The notes: a model not told the origin generated them from the sequence alone. A DNA stretch of 9,840 nt from Clostridia bacterium (GCA_017622115.1 JAGART010000090.1:1-9840), one strand, 5' to 3'; shown: positions 1-6,888, counted from the stretch's first letter. Numbers and translations: made by a program.

Positions 1-1
1 C

Positions 2-421
2 CCTACTCAAAATAAAAAAATAGTAACAAACAATTTAGAAGATAAAATCAAAATTGAATTAGAAAAATTAGGCTTTAAAGTTGAAACTAATGTAGGAAAC
101 GCTGACTATAAGATTTCACTTGGTGTATATGACAAAAAGTTAGATAAGTTTTTAGTGGGTGTAGAATGTGATTATAGTGCTTTTAAAAGTTCTCCTTCAA
201 TTTTAGAGCGAGATGTACAACGCCCAACATTCTTAAAATCTCGTGGTTGGGATTTGATACGCATTTGGAGCCGTGATTGGTGGTTACATAAACAAAAAGT
301 CATTAACTTAATAGTTAAAATTGCAAACAAAAATAAAGATAAACTTACAGCGAGTTTAAACAAAGAACAAAAATCCCCTACTCCTCGCAGTAAACTTATT
401 ACAATAAAAACTACAAATTAA
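2..421 (+). CDS. DUF4011-type SF1 helicase, C-terminal nuclease end (partial)
   Basis: The reading frame is open from the left edge, so only the last 139 residues of a much larger protein are present. Visible residues match the REase_MTES_1575 (Vsr/DUF559-like) nuclease domain that ends many large DUF4011/superfamily 1 helicases: 'ADYKISLGVYD' (about residues 34-44), 'GVECD' (53-57), an S-S-P-S...RD segment, then 'RGWDLIRIWSRDWW' (81-94). Asp35 and Glu55 with Asp57 are the likely metal-binding acids of the PD-(D/E)xK fold. A GTG at 155 looks like a start but lies inside the nuclease core, so it is not one. After the domain comes a Lys/Asn-rich tail of about 45 residues. Proteins of this architecture are associated with anti-phage defence (for example Hhe); that role is inferred here because the helicase part lies outside the window. 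A hairpin terminator follows the stop directly. Confidence 0.82.
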   Translation, partial: PTQNKKIVTNNLEDKIKIELEKLGFKVETNVGNADYKISLGVYDKKLDKFLVGVECDYSAFKSSPSILERDVQRPTFLKSRGWDLIRIWSRDWWLHKQKVINLIVKIANKNKDKLTASLNKEQKSPTPRSKLITIKTTN

Positions 422-447
422 AGCGAATTTTGTTTCGCTTTTTTGTT
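420..447 (+). terminator. Intrinsic terminator after the helicase gene
   Basis: An inverted repeat, AAGCGAA (421-427) with TTCGCTT (434-440), encloses a 6-nt loop. It runs into a T-rich tract (439-447). It overlaps the stop codon of the helicase gene, so the downstream membrane-protein pair is probably a separate transcription unit. Confidence 0.8.
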
Positions 448-457
448 TTATAAATAA

Positions 458-486
458 TTGACAATATTCTATTTTTGTGCTAAATT
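458..486 (+). promoter_or_regulatory. SigA-type promoter for the two membrane-protein genes
   Basis: A perfect -35 TTGACA (458-463), a 17-nt spacer and a -10 TAAATT (481-486) preceded by TG one base upstream (extended -10). The predicted transcript starts near 493 and gives a leader of about 23 nt before the ATG at 516, with GAGG at 505-508 as ribosome binding site. Confidence 0.75.
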
Positions 487-515
487 TAAACAAAATCCAA
501 CTTTGAGGCACGATT

Positions 516-974
516 ATGGCAACAGAAGCAATCGATTTAGAAGACTACGCTGACCAACAATATGTTACAACAAAGCGACACTATTACGTAAATGATATGG
601 GTGTACTTGGATTTTGTTGTGATGAAGAATTAACTCAACTTTCGACAAGTATTGAAAAAGATACAGAAACATTAGATAATCTTTACTCTTATTATAATTT
701 GCATCAAAAAATAAGGCTTATGGCAGGCGCTGTAATCGCTGTTACTTGGGGTAAATCTTCGATTACTGCATTGCTTGGCGCAGGTGTTAGTGATGCCGAT
801 TTAGCCTTGGGTGCTGGTGCTTTGGGACTGGCAATTTTTAATACAATTCACACACAAAGAGCAATAAAAGCAGCAAAGATAATTGCCGAAGAACAAGAAG
901 AAAAATCAAACACATATAACACAAAATTACAAAAATATATTAATAATCCAGATTTGGATAAACAATATCATTAA
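516..974 (+). CDS. Unrecognised small membrane protein, two-helix hairpin
   Basis: This 152-residue protein is not recognised as a member of a known family. It has an acidic soluble N-terminal part (about residues 1-65, with a Cys-Cys pair in 'LGFCCDEEL'). Two hydrophobic Gly/Ala-rich segments follow (about 67-91 and 95-109), then a charged C-terminal helix (about 112-140, rich in Lys and Glu) that could be amphipathic or coiled. There is no signal peptide, so both ends are probably cytoplasmic. The ATG is supported by GAGG 7 nt upstream and by the promoter at 458-486. It is first in a two-gene operon; the next start lies 13 nt after its stop. The architecture resembles that of the next gene, but I cannot show sequence homology beyond a weak 'LG-GA' match in the second helix. 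Function unknown; proximity to a nuclease-helicase gene allows, but does not establish, a defence-related role. Confidence 0.8.
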   Translation: MATEAIDLEDYADQQYVTTKRHYYVNDMGVLGFCCDEELTQLSTSIEKDTETLDNLYSYYNLHQKIRLMAGAVIAVTWGKSSITALLGAGVSDADLALGAGALGLAIFNTIHTQRAIKAAKIIAEEQEEKSNTYNTKLQKYINNPDLDKQYH

Positions 975-987
975 TTGAGAGATATTT

Positions 988-1428
988 ATGGCACTTAAAG
1001 AAGAAAACTTACAACAAATTATAAACGAACCTAAACAACCTCTTGTGTATGAATTAAATTGCCCAGAGGATAAAATTATAATAGAAGATATAGAAGTATT
1101 TAGCGGTGAGGCTCGCCCTAAATTTAACTACGTGAAAGAATCGTTAAAAATAGAAAAATCTTGGAATGATGATTTCATCAACGAGGCTTCTTTTAGACAA
1201 GGTGTATCAATTTTAACAAGTGTGATTACATTTGGAACATCTTTATATATAAATTTTTTTGGCGACAACCCTACATTTAGTCTAGGACTTGGTGCAGTTG
1301 CTGTATTAAGTGCTGGATATGCTCTATTTTTGAATAGAGATATAAATGTAACAAAAGAAGCAAATAAAGAAATTGATGAACACATTCAACTTATTGATAG
1401 ATTACTAAACTATATGCCTCAACGATAA
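988..1428 (+). CDS. Unrecognised small membrane protein, second of a pair
   Basis: This 146-residue protein is not recognised. The N-terminal 70 residues are soluble and acidic, with an 'ELNCPEDKIIIEDIEVF' stretch that suggests beta strands. Two hydrophobic segments follow (about 72-90, 'ILTSVITFGTSLYINFF', and 96-114, 'FSLGLGAVAVLSAGYALF'). A short charged C-terminal helix ends the protein. The layout (soluble head, tight two-helix hairpin, charged tail) is the same as in the preceding gene, so the two may be distant paralogues or partners in one membrane complex; that is inference. A purine-rich GAGAGA lies about 6 nt before the ATG. Co-transcription with the upstream gene is implied by the 13-nt gap and by the single terminator after this gene. 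An opposite-strand open frame inside it is a shadow. Confidence 0.78.
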   Translation: MALKEENLQQIINEPKQPLVYELNCPEDKIIIEDIEVFSGEARPKFNYVKESLKIEKSWNDDFINEASFRQGVSILTSVITFGTSLYINFFGDNPTFSLGLGAVAVLSAGYALFLNRDINVTKEANKEIDEHIQLIDRLLNYMPQR

Positions 1429-1460
1429 AAAACGGCAAATTTTGCTGTTTTTTTGTTTTT
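1428..1460 (+). terminator. Intrinsic terminator after the membrane-protein pair
   Basis: The stem ACGGCA (1432-1437) pairs with TGCTGT (1443-1448) through one G-U pair and is extended by flanking A-T pairs. The loop is 5 nt and a long T tract runs from 1448 to 1460. It overlaps the stop of the upstream gene and precedes the promoter of the U32 gene. Confidence 0.75.
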
Positions 1461-1463
1461 CTA

Positions 1464-1491
1464 TTGACTATTTTCTGTTTTTATATAAAAT
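1464..1491 (+). promoter_or_regulatory. Probable SigA promoter of the U32 gene, leaderless transcript
   Basis: TTGACT (1464-1469) and TAAAAT (1486-1491) are separated by 16 nt. Overlapping AT-rich alternatives such as TATAAA at 1484 exist. Any of these places the transcription start within a few bases of the ATG at 1499, and no Shine-Dalgarno sequence precedes that ATG. Confidence 0.5.
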
Positions 1492-1498
1492 ATTATAT

Positions 1499-3706
1499 AT
1501 GGAAAAATTAGAAATTTTAGCACCCAGCGGTGATTGGGATAGTTTTAGTACAGCAATAAATAACGGAGCAGATGCTGTTTATTTAGGTTTAGGTGAATTT
1601 AATGCAAGAGCAAAATCCACCTATTTTACTACGCAAAATATTAGAGAAACTGTTGAATATGCTCATCTTTTTGGTGTAAAAGTTTATGTAACAATCAACA
1701 CCCTAGTTAAAGATGAAGAAATGCAAAACTTTTTAAATCTTGTACGTGTTTGTGTAGATGCAAAAGTTGATGCGTTTATCGTTCAAGATTATGGTTGTGC
1801 ATATATCTTAAAACAAAACTTTAAAAATATCGTTTTGCACGCAAGTACGCAAATGGGAATTCATAATGTTGCAGGAGCAAAAATTGCCAAAAAAATGGGA
1901 TTTAGCCGAGTAGTTTTATCTCGTGAAGTAAAACTTCAAGATATCATAGCAATCAAAGAACAAACAGGCCTTGAAATTGAATATTTTGTGCAAGGTGCTT
2001 TATGTGTTGCTTTTAGTGGAAACTGCTATTTCAGTGCATTAAATCACAATCAAAGTGGCAATCGTGGCAAATGTTTGCAACTTTGCAGACTTCCCTATTC
2101 TGCTTATATTGATGATAAACCAGCGGGCAACGGCTATCTTCTTTCTGCAAGAGATTTATGTTTATTGCCTAACTTAAAAGAGTTGATTGATGCTGGTGTA
2201 CAAAGTTTTAAAATTGAAGGCAGATTACGCCGTGCAGGTTATGTTGGACAAGCAGTTAATACATACAGAAAGGCTGTTGACGCTATTTTAAACAAGACTT
2301 CAATCAACGAAAAAACAGAAAGCCACAAACTTCAAAAGGTATTTAGTCGTGGCGAATTTAACCATCGTGCATATTTAGATAATGGTGTGCCAGACAACGT
2401 AATCAATCCCATAAACCAAAACCATTTGGGAGTTAAGATTGGTCAAGTTTTGAGTGTCCAAAAATTCAAAGACTTAAACAAAGTTGAAATTAAAAGCACA
2501 CACAAAATCAAAGCAACTGATGGCTTGAAATTTTTGAATAGTTTAGGCGAAGAAGTTGATAGTTTAGGTGTAGGAAATGTTGAAATTAGTAGTCAAGGAA
2601 ATTACATTATTTACACAAAACACAGATTAGTACCTAATCTTGATGTTTATCTTACTTTGGATAGCGAACTAGAAAACAATGTGATTGCAAACCGCAAAAA
2701 AATTAAAGTTGCACTTTCATTTAATGCACAAGTAGATTGTCCTATTATTATAGAGGCAAAAGCAAATAATTCGGTTACCTACTACACAAGTGATTATATT
2801 TGTCAAAGTGCAAAAACAGCCCCTACTTCATATCACGAAATTGAAGAAATATTTAAAAACCTAAATTTAGATATTTTCGAAGTTAAAACACAATTAGATT
2901 TAAGCAATGTGTTTATTCCAAAATCAGCCTTAAAAGACGCTCGCAGAATAGTTGCAGAAGACCTTAAAAACACAATAATTAACGATTATGAAAAATTATT
3001 GCCTATTGTACAAACAACAGAAGAAATTAACTCAACACCCATTACAAACGACAAATTATTCGCAAAATATAATAATATTTATATCGTAGATGAAACTACT
3101 GATTTAACAAAATATGAAATCGAAAATAGTGATTTAATTTGCCTACAACCTACTATTTACACAGCAGAGAACGTGCTAAAAAACGTCTCAAAAATAGAAG
3201 AAAGTTATCAAAATTATGGTTTAGTTTTGCCAACTATTGCAAATGAGCAAGATATAATCATTTTAGATGAAATAATAAAACTTTTGCCAAATATTCCATT
3301 AATAATCAACAATGCTTATGGATTAAAATATGCAAATACAAACTATTTGATTGCTGGGCTAGATATGAATATTTACAACAGTTTTACAATAAAACATTTA
3401 CAAGATTTAGGTGTACAACAATTTATTTTTAGCAAAGAGATAGAAACTTCAAACTCGCAGGTTTATCAGTTCAGTTTTGGGCATCAAACTTTAATGTACT
3501 TTGCCCACTGCCCTTTTAAAACTTTATTTAAAAACACTTGTAAATCTTGTAAATACAATTCTAATTTAACACTTTATGATGATGCAAAAAACAAATACTT
3601 AATCACACGCACAAAACTTTCACAATGCTACTTTACGCTTTACTCAAACAAAGTAACAAACAAAAATGCACCACATAAATTAATAGATTTACGCAGTTTA
3701 GATTAA
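1499..3706 (+). CDS. U32 family protein, RlhA/TrhP-like RNA hydroxylation factor
   Basis: This 735-residue protein belongs to the U32 'collagenase-like' family. Characterised bacterial members with this fold are RlhA (5-hydroxycytidine in 23S rRNA) and TrhP (5-hydroxyuridine at tRNA position 34). The start at 1499 is chosen because the protein then begins MEKLEILAPSGDW, the usual U32 opening. A longer frame from 1442 would translate the upstream terminator and promoter. The U32 signature is clear at about residues 160-200: 'EYFVQGALC', 'SGNC', 'NRGKCLQLC'. Cys169, Cys176, Cys192 and Cys221 ('SARDLC') look like the iron-sulfur ligands described in the U32 protein UbiU. A long C-terminal half (from about residue 300) fits the DUF3656-containing long subfamily. 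It ends in a second Cys group (HC at 671, C681, C684, C710). The MscS gene follows 18 nt downstream. Whether rRNA or tRNA is the substrate cannot be decided; true protease activity is unlikely. Confidence 0.88.
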   Translation: MEKLEILAPSGDWDSFSTAINNGADAVYLGLGEFNARAKSTYFTTQNIRETVEYAHLFGVKVYVTINTLVKDEEMQNFLNLVRVCVDAKVDAFIVQDYGCAYILKQNFKNIVLHASTQMGIHNVAGAKIAKKMGFSRVVLSREVKLQDIIAIKEQTGLEIEYFVQGALCVAFSGNCYFSALNHNQSGNRGKCLQLCRLPYSAYIDDKPAGNGYLLSARDLCLLPNLKELIDAGVQSFKIEGRLRRAGYVGQAVNTYRKAVDAILNKTSINEKTESHKLQKVFSRGEFNHRAYLDNGVPDNVINPINQNHLGVKIGQVLSVQKFKDLNKVEIKSTHKIKATDGLKFLNSLGEEVDSLGVGNVEISSQGNYIIYTKHRLVPNLDVYLTLDSELENNVIANRKKIKVALSFNAQVDCPIIIEAKANNSVTYYTSDYICQSAKTAPTSYHEIEEIFKNLNLDIFEVKTQLDLSNVFIPKSALKDARRIVAEDLKNTIINDYEKLLPIVQTTEEINSTPITNDKLFAKYNNIYIVDETTDLTKYEIENSDLICLQPTIYTAENVLKNVSKIEESYQNYGLVLPTIANEQDIIILDEIIKLLPNIPLIINNAYGLKYANTNYLIAGLDMNIYNSFTIKHLQDLGVQQFIFSKEIETSNSQVYQFSFGHQTLMYFAHCPFKTLFKNTCKSCKYNSNLTLYDDAKNKYLITRTKLSQCYFTLYSNKVTNKNAPHKLIDLRSLD

Positions 3707-3724
3707 TTAAAAGGAGAGATACAA

Positions 3725-4849
3725 ATGACTTGGGACGAAATTTGGAGTGCAATAGTAAACTTTTTTAGCACACAAGGCTTAACTATTCTTTATGCAATTT
3801 TAGTACTTGTATTAGGCTGGGTTTTAGTAAAAATAATACTAAAACTAATGAACAAGTTTTTAAAAAGAACAAAACTAGCCCCTATCACTTTGGGATTTAT
3901 AAATTCTATTTTAAAAATACTCTTATATGTTGTACTAATTTTTGCTGTATTGCAAGTATTAGGTGTGCCTATTACAGGACTTGCAACTGTTTTAGCGACA
4001 GCCGGTGTAGCAATTTCACTTGCACTTAAAGACAGCCTTTCAAATGTAGCTTATGGAATGATTTTAATCACTACAAGACCATTTACACAAGGCGATTATG
4101 TAAAAATAGATAGTATGGAAGGAACTGTAAGTTCGATTGAAATTATGTCCACTTCTATTATCACAACAGACAACAAAAAAGTAGTTATTCCAAACAGCGA
4201 AGTATATAGTTCGCCTATTGTAAACTATTCCGCACTTGGTCAACGCAGAATGGAAATGCTTTTTGATGTCGCTCATCACGCAGATTTGGACAAAGCAAAA
4301 GAAATAATGCTAAAAGTATGTAAAAGTTATGGCAAAATTATGTTAGACCCAGCACCAGAAGTAAACTTAAAATTTATGGATGAAGATAAGTTGTCTTTGT
4401 TCCTCACTTGTTGGACAAAAGGACCATACTGGGACGTGTACTTTTATCTAATGGAAAATATCTTTAACGAATTTAAACGAAACAACATACCTTTAGATAG
4501 TAAACAACTAGATATAAGAATGTTAAAAGGCGACCCAGAACCACTACCATACAACAAAAAACCACTTCCAAAACGTGTAGAACCAAAACCCGAAATTACA
4601 GAAGAATTTAATCTTTTTGATATAAATAGTTTTGCAGACTTGCAAAAAAAGGCAAAGAAAAATCGAATAAAGAACTTAGAAAAGAAACGCCAAAAGATTG
4701 AAAAAGAATTGAAAGAACTCAAAGCAAAAGAGCCTCAACCAGATAAACAAATGCTTTTAACTACTCGCTCTATTTTATTAAAGAAAAAACGCCGTTTGCA
4801 AAAAATCAACAAACAAACAAAATTTACAATCAAGGTAACTAAATGCTAG
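3725..4849 (+). CDS. MscS-family mechanosensitive channel with basic C-terminal tail
   Basis: This 374-residue small-conductance mechanosensitive channel opens under membrane tension and releases solutes on osmotic downshock. Transmembrane helices lie at about residues 17-37, 57-80 and 84-117. The third carries the Gly/Ala-rich pore-lining pattern ('LATAGVAISLALKDSLSNVAYG'). The beta domain follows ('RPFTQGDYVKI', 'EGTVSSIEIMSTSIITTDNKKVVIPNS', about 119-158), then the alpha/beta vestibule domain to about 265 ('NNIPLDSKQLDIRML'). E. coli MscS is 286 residues. This protein has about 105 extra residues: a Pro/Lys linker (270-292), then a Lys/Arg-rich helical, probably coiled-coil tail (about 305-365). 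A strong ribosome site, AAGGAGAG at 3711-3718, precedes the ATG. The gene is co-transcribed with the U32 gene and overlaps the next small ORF by 7 nt. Confidence 0.92.
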   Translation: MTWDEIWSAIVNFFSTQGLTILYAILVLVLGWVLVKIILKLMNKFLKRTKLAPITLGFINSILKILLYVVLIFAVLQVLGVPITGLATVLATAGVAISLALKDSLSNVAYGMILITTRPFTQGDYVKIDSMEGTVSSIEIMSTSIITTDNKKVVIPNSEVYSSPIVNYSALGQRRMEMLFDVAHHADLDKAKEIMLKVCKSYGKIMLDPAPEVNLKFMDEDKLSLFLTCWTKGPYWDVYFYLMENIFNEFKRNNIPLDSKQLDIRMLKGDPEPLPYNKKPLPKRVEPKPEITEEFNLFDINSFADLQKKAKKNRIKNLEKKRQKIEKELKELKAKEPQPDKQMLLTTRSILLKKKRRLQKINKQTKFTIKVTKC

Positions 4850-4971
4850 AAAAAACTTTAAAAATATGTGCTTCGTTTGGCAACTTTCTAATTCTTTTAA
4901 TAAAAATTGCATTTTTTGGTGCATTTGCAATTCTTTGTTCTGTAATATCATCAGCAAATTCTAAAAAATAG
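4843..4971 (+). CDS. 42-residue single-helix membrane protein coupled to mscS-like gene
   Basis: The ATG at 4843 lies in the sequence ATGCTAG, overlapping the TAG stop of the channel gene in another frame, as in translationally coupled pairs. AAGGT (4832-4836) lies 6 nt upstream, a good ribosome binding site inside the channel gene's last codons. The product is 42 residues: a short basic start (MLEKTLK), one long hydrophobic helix (about residues 12-36, rich in Phe, Leu, Ile and Ala) and a SANSKK end. It could be an accessory subunit or regulator of the channel, or an independent small membrane protein. A cleaved signal peptide is also conceivable, but then nothing would be left. No family is recognised. 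A strong terminator begins 32 nt after its stop. Confidence 0.6.
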   Translation: MLEKTLKICASFGNFLILLIKIAFFGAFAILCSVISSANSKK

Positions 4972-5003
4972 CAGAAAACATTTCGTTATTAATTATCGTA
5001 TAG

Positions 5004-5045
5004 AAAAAACGCATTAATCCATATTCAAGATAATGCGTTTTTTAT
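5004..5045 (+). terminator. Strong terminator of the U32-MscS operon
   Basis: A perfect 13-bp stem, AAAAAACGCATTA (5004-5016) with TAATGCGTTTTTT (5031-5043), and a 14-nt loop, ending in a run of T. The A-rich left arm could also let it act on the minus strand. The 143 nt between 4972 and 5114 hold this and the next terminator and no gene that I can see. Confidence 0.85.
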
Positions 5046-5077
5046 TTATTCTTCTAACCCAACTAGATAGTCTATTT

Positions 5078-5107
5078 AAAAAAGGCTTGAAAAATCAAGT
5101 CCTTTTT
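5078..5107 (-). terminator. Terminator of the 208-residue orphan gene
   Basis: Read on the minus strand, AAAAGG-A-CTTGA pairs with TCAAG-CCTTTT across a 4-nt T loop with one bulged A, followed by a T run. It begins just after the stop codon at 5115-5117 and faces the terminator of the convergent operon. Confidence 0.75.
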
Positions 5108-5114
5108 ACTTTTA

Positions 5115-5741
5115 TTAACGACACATTTCTTCTTCTTTATCTTTTTTTGGTGTTAATACTTTTTCTTTTATTTTTTGAGTTTTAGTATCTACTGTTTTAA
5201 ATAGTGATTGCCAAATTATATTTTCTATACCTTTTGACATAATTACATTTGGTCTATTGCCATTAAAGCACAATACAGAGTAAGGCATTAATTTATGCTC
5301 CGTAGGAAGCACAACATTTACGTAACATTGACCAATTTCCAAAGAATTGATATCTTTATCTTTTGGCATAATCGGTGTACATTGCCAATTTTCTATACTG
5401 ATTGTATATTTTGAATCTGCATCTTTGTCCACCCAAAGATGGATTGCTCCATTAGGGCATTTGTGTAATTCTACATCATAACCAAGAACTATGAAAAAAT
5501 GCTCTAAATTTTCGATTAAAATTTTTACATCAATTTGCTCAACATCTACACCCTGTTTTGCGTAATGTTTTTTGATTTTTGCAAAAGAAGTTTGTATTTG
5601 AATATAGTCGTTTATACAATCATCTAACTCTTGTTTTGAAATTTTGCCATACTTGTATAAAATCTTTGCTTCTTTTATCAACTCACCATTTTTATACATA
5701 GTTAATTTGTCTAAATTTTTGCGATAATCTCTTATGTTCAT
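5115..5741 (-). CDS. Unrecognised 208-residue soluble protein
   Basis: No family is recognised. There is no signal peptide or membrane segment. Residues 1-85 look helical and charged, with 'YGKISKQELDDCINDYI' typical of a short helical module. Residues 86-170 look alpha/beta ('LGYDVELHKCPNGAIHLWVDKDADSKYTISIENWQC', then 'GQCYVNVVLPTEHKLMPYSVLCFNGNRPNVI'). The C-terminal 28 residues are a Lys-rich hydrophilic tail (KTQKIKEKVLTPKKDKEEE), probably disordered. There are four Cys in the body and one in the tail. The ATG at 5739-5741 follows AAAGGA at about 8-9 nt. It forms a single-gene unit with the best promoter in the window and its own terminator, so it is likely well expressed in growing cells. 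Nothing in the neighbours explains its role. Confidence 0.85.
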   Translation of the reverse strand: MNIRDYRKNLDKLTMYKNGELIKEAKILYKYGKISKQELDDCINDYIQIQTSFAKIKKHYAKQGVDVEQIDVKILIENLEHFFIVLGYDVELHKCPNGAIHLWVDKDADSKYTISIENWQCTPIMPKDKDINSLEIGQCYVNVVLPTEHKLMPYSVLCFNGNRPNVIMSKGIENIIWQSLFKTVDTKTQKIKEKVLTPKKDKEEEMCR

Positions 5742-5773
5742 ACACTTTTATCCTTTTGTATTTTAGTATGTAA

Positions 5774-5801
5774 ATTATAGCACAATATATGATTTTGTCA
5801 A
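5774..5801 (-). promoter_or_regulatory. Near-consensus extended -10 SigA promoter
   Basis: On the minus strand a perfect TTGACA (5796-5801), a 16-nt spacer ending in TGTGC and a perfect TATAAT (5774-5779). The TG one base before the -10 makes it an extended -10 promoter. It would start transcription near 5767, giving a leader of about 25 nt to the ATG at 5741. Confidence 0.85.
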
Positions 5802-5814
5802 TCAAATGAACTAC

Positions 5815-5843
5815 AAAAAAGTGGCTAATTTAGCCACTTTTTT
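5815..5843 (-). terminator. Bidirectional terminator after the DUF2804 gene
   Basis: GTGGCTA (5821-5827) pairs with TAGCCAC (5831-5837) around a 3-nt ATT loop, flanked by six A on the left and six T on the right. It therefore reads as a terminator on both strands. The DUF2804 stop codon (5842-5844) overlaps it, and it insulates the strong promoter just downstream. Confidence 0.85.
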
Positions 5844-6867
5844 ACCATCTATTATCTACTTTTTCTGCGAAGCCTAAAAAGTCTTTTAAGACAAGTTTTG
5901 TACCATCATCAAGCACGACAGTTCCGCTAAATTTCCCAAAAACTTGATGTTGAATACTACAAATAACAAGTACATTTGCATTTGAATTTCTATCTAATAT
6001 AGGTTCGAATGTTAAATTAACTCTGTTATCGCTAGACACAACTTTCCAAGGTTTTAGGAATTCCAACTTTTTATTTTCTTGCGGTATTTCAAAAGTAACA
6101 TTATCTAATTTATGTGCTTTTCCTTTATAAAAAAGCATATTTTCTGTTGCTTTTGATGTATCACCGAAGCCATAACCAAAATTAAAACCAAATACTTCAC
6201 CATCAAGCAACCCACAAGCACTAGACCAGTACCAAGTATTTTTATATGTCCAAACACCTCTACCCCAATCTAAAATCGCAAAAGTATCACTAGGCTCAAA
6301 ATTATAATTTTCTTCCCCAACTTGTGCAAATCCCTTTGCTCTAAAACCAACAATTTTTTGATTTAAATAAAAGTGATTTTTCTTTTCAAAAGGAGTAGCA
6401 ATAACCATACTATCTTCCGGTTCATCACTTAATGCAAACTCTGCGTAAAAAGTTTTGTCGCCATCAAAATTTTTCATTTCCGCTTTTAATACACGCTTAC
6501 CATTATCGTTTTTAAACTCAAACCAGCAACGTTTATTTTTAACACAAACATCACCAGTTTTAGAAGTACTAGGAAAATTAGTCCTACCATTTGGCATAAA
6601 AGACATTGGACTAGTCGTGTGCTCTGTTTTATTTTTAAAATCTATAACACTTGCAGATAATAAACCCATATAAGAATTATCACTAATAGTTAGTGCAATA
6701 GCATAATTTTGATTGTATATAAGATAATAATCCCACTCTTTTATACGCAAAGAATTTGCTTTTATTTCTCTGCGGTCATATTCATATAGCATTTCTGTTG
6801 CATAACCTGGTGCTAATAAATTTCCTTCATCATCTAATAATTTTGTCGGTGCAGTAATTTTATTCAT
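5842..6867 (-). CDS. DUF2804 domain protein
   Basis: This 341-residue protein matches DUF2804 along its length. Typical motifs are 'LDWGRGVW' (199-206), 'TYKNTWYWSSACG' (207-219), 'GFNFGYGFGDTSKATENMLF' (227-246), 'HQVFGKFSGTVVLDDGT' (307-323) and a closing 'LGFAEKVDNRW'. The family is of unknown function. From its strand-rich, Trp- and Gly-rich pattern it is thought to resemble the lipocalin-like CrtC/AttH (carotenoid hydratase) fold and might bind a hydrophobic ligand; that comparison is recalled and was not tested. There is no signal peptide or membrane helix, so it is cytoplasmic. Length is normal for the family and the C-terminus is intact. The start at 6867 is preceded by a G-rich site (GGGGGGAAG on the minus strand, 6875-6883). 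It is a single-gene unit between two terminators. Confidence 0.88.
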   Translation of the reverse strand: MNKITAPTKLLDDEGNLLAPGYATEMLYEYDRREIKANSLRIKEWDYYLIYNQNYAIALTISDNSYMGLLSASVIDFKNKTEHTTSPMSFMPNGRTNFPSTSKTGDVCVKNKRCWFEFKNDNGKRVLKAEMKNFDGDKTFYAEFALSDEPEDSMVIATPFEKKNHFYLNQKIVGFRAKGFAQVGEENYNFEPSDTFAILDWGRGVWTYKNTWYWSSACGLLDGEVFGFNFGYGFGDTSKATENMLFYKGKAHKLDNVTFEIPQENKKLEFLKPWKVVSSDNRVNLTFEPILDRNSNANVLVICSIQHQVFGKFSGTVVLDDGTKLVLKDFLGFAEKVDNRW

Positions 6868-6888
6868 ATATATTCTTCCCCCCAGTTT

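Noticed and set aside
155..421. A stand-alone 88-residue gene starting at GTG 155
   Set aside because: The start falls inside the conserved nuclease core (just before the GVECD motif), and the frame is open and family-like back to the left edge, so it is the end of a larger gene.
1442..1498. A 19-residue N-terminal extension of the U32 protein
   Set aside because: It would be translated from a terminator T tract and the promoter, has no ribosome site, and U32 proteins begin at the motif encoded from 1499.
4444..4722. Minus-strand frame of 92 residues opposite the channel gene's tail
   Set aside because: Its Phe/Ser-rich composition is the mirror of Lys/Glu-rich coding on the plus strand. 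It has no supporting signals and lies inside a certain gene.
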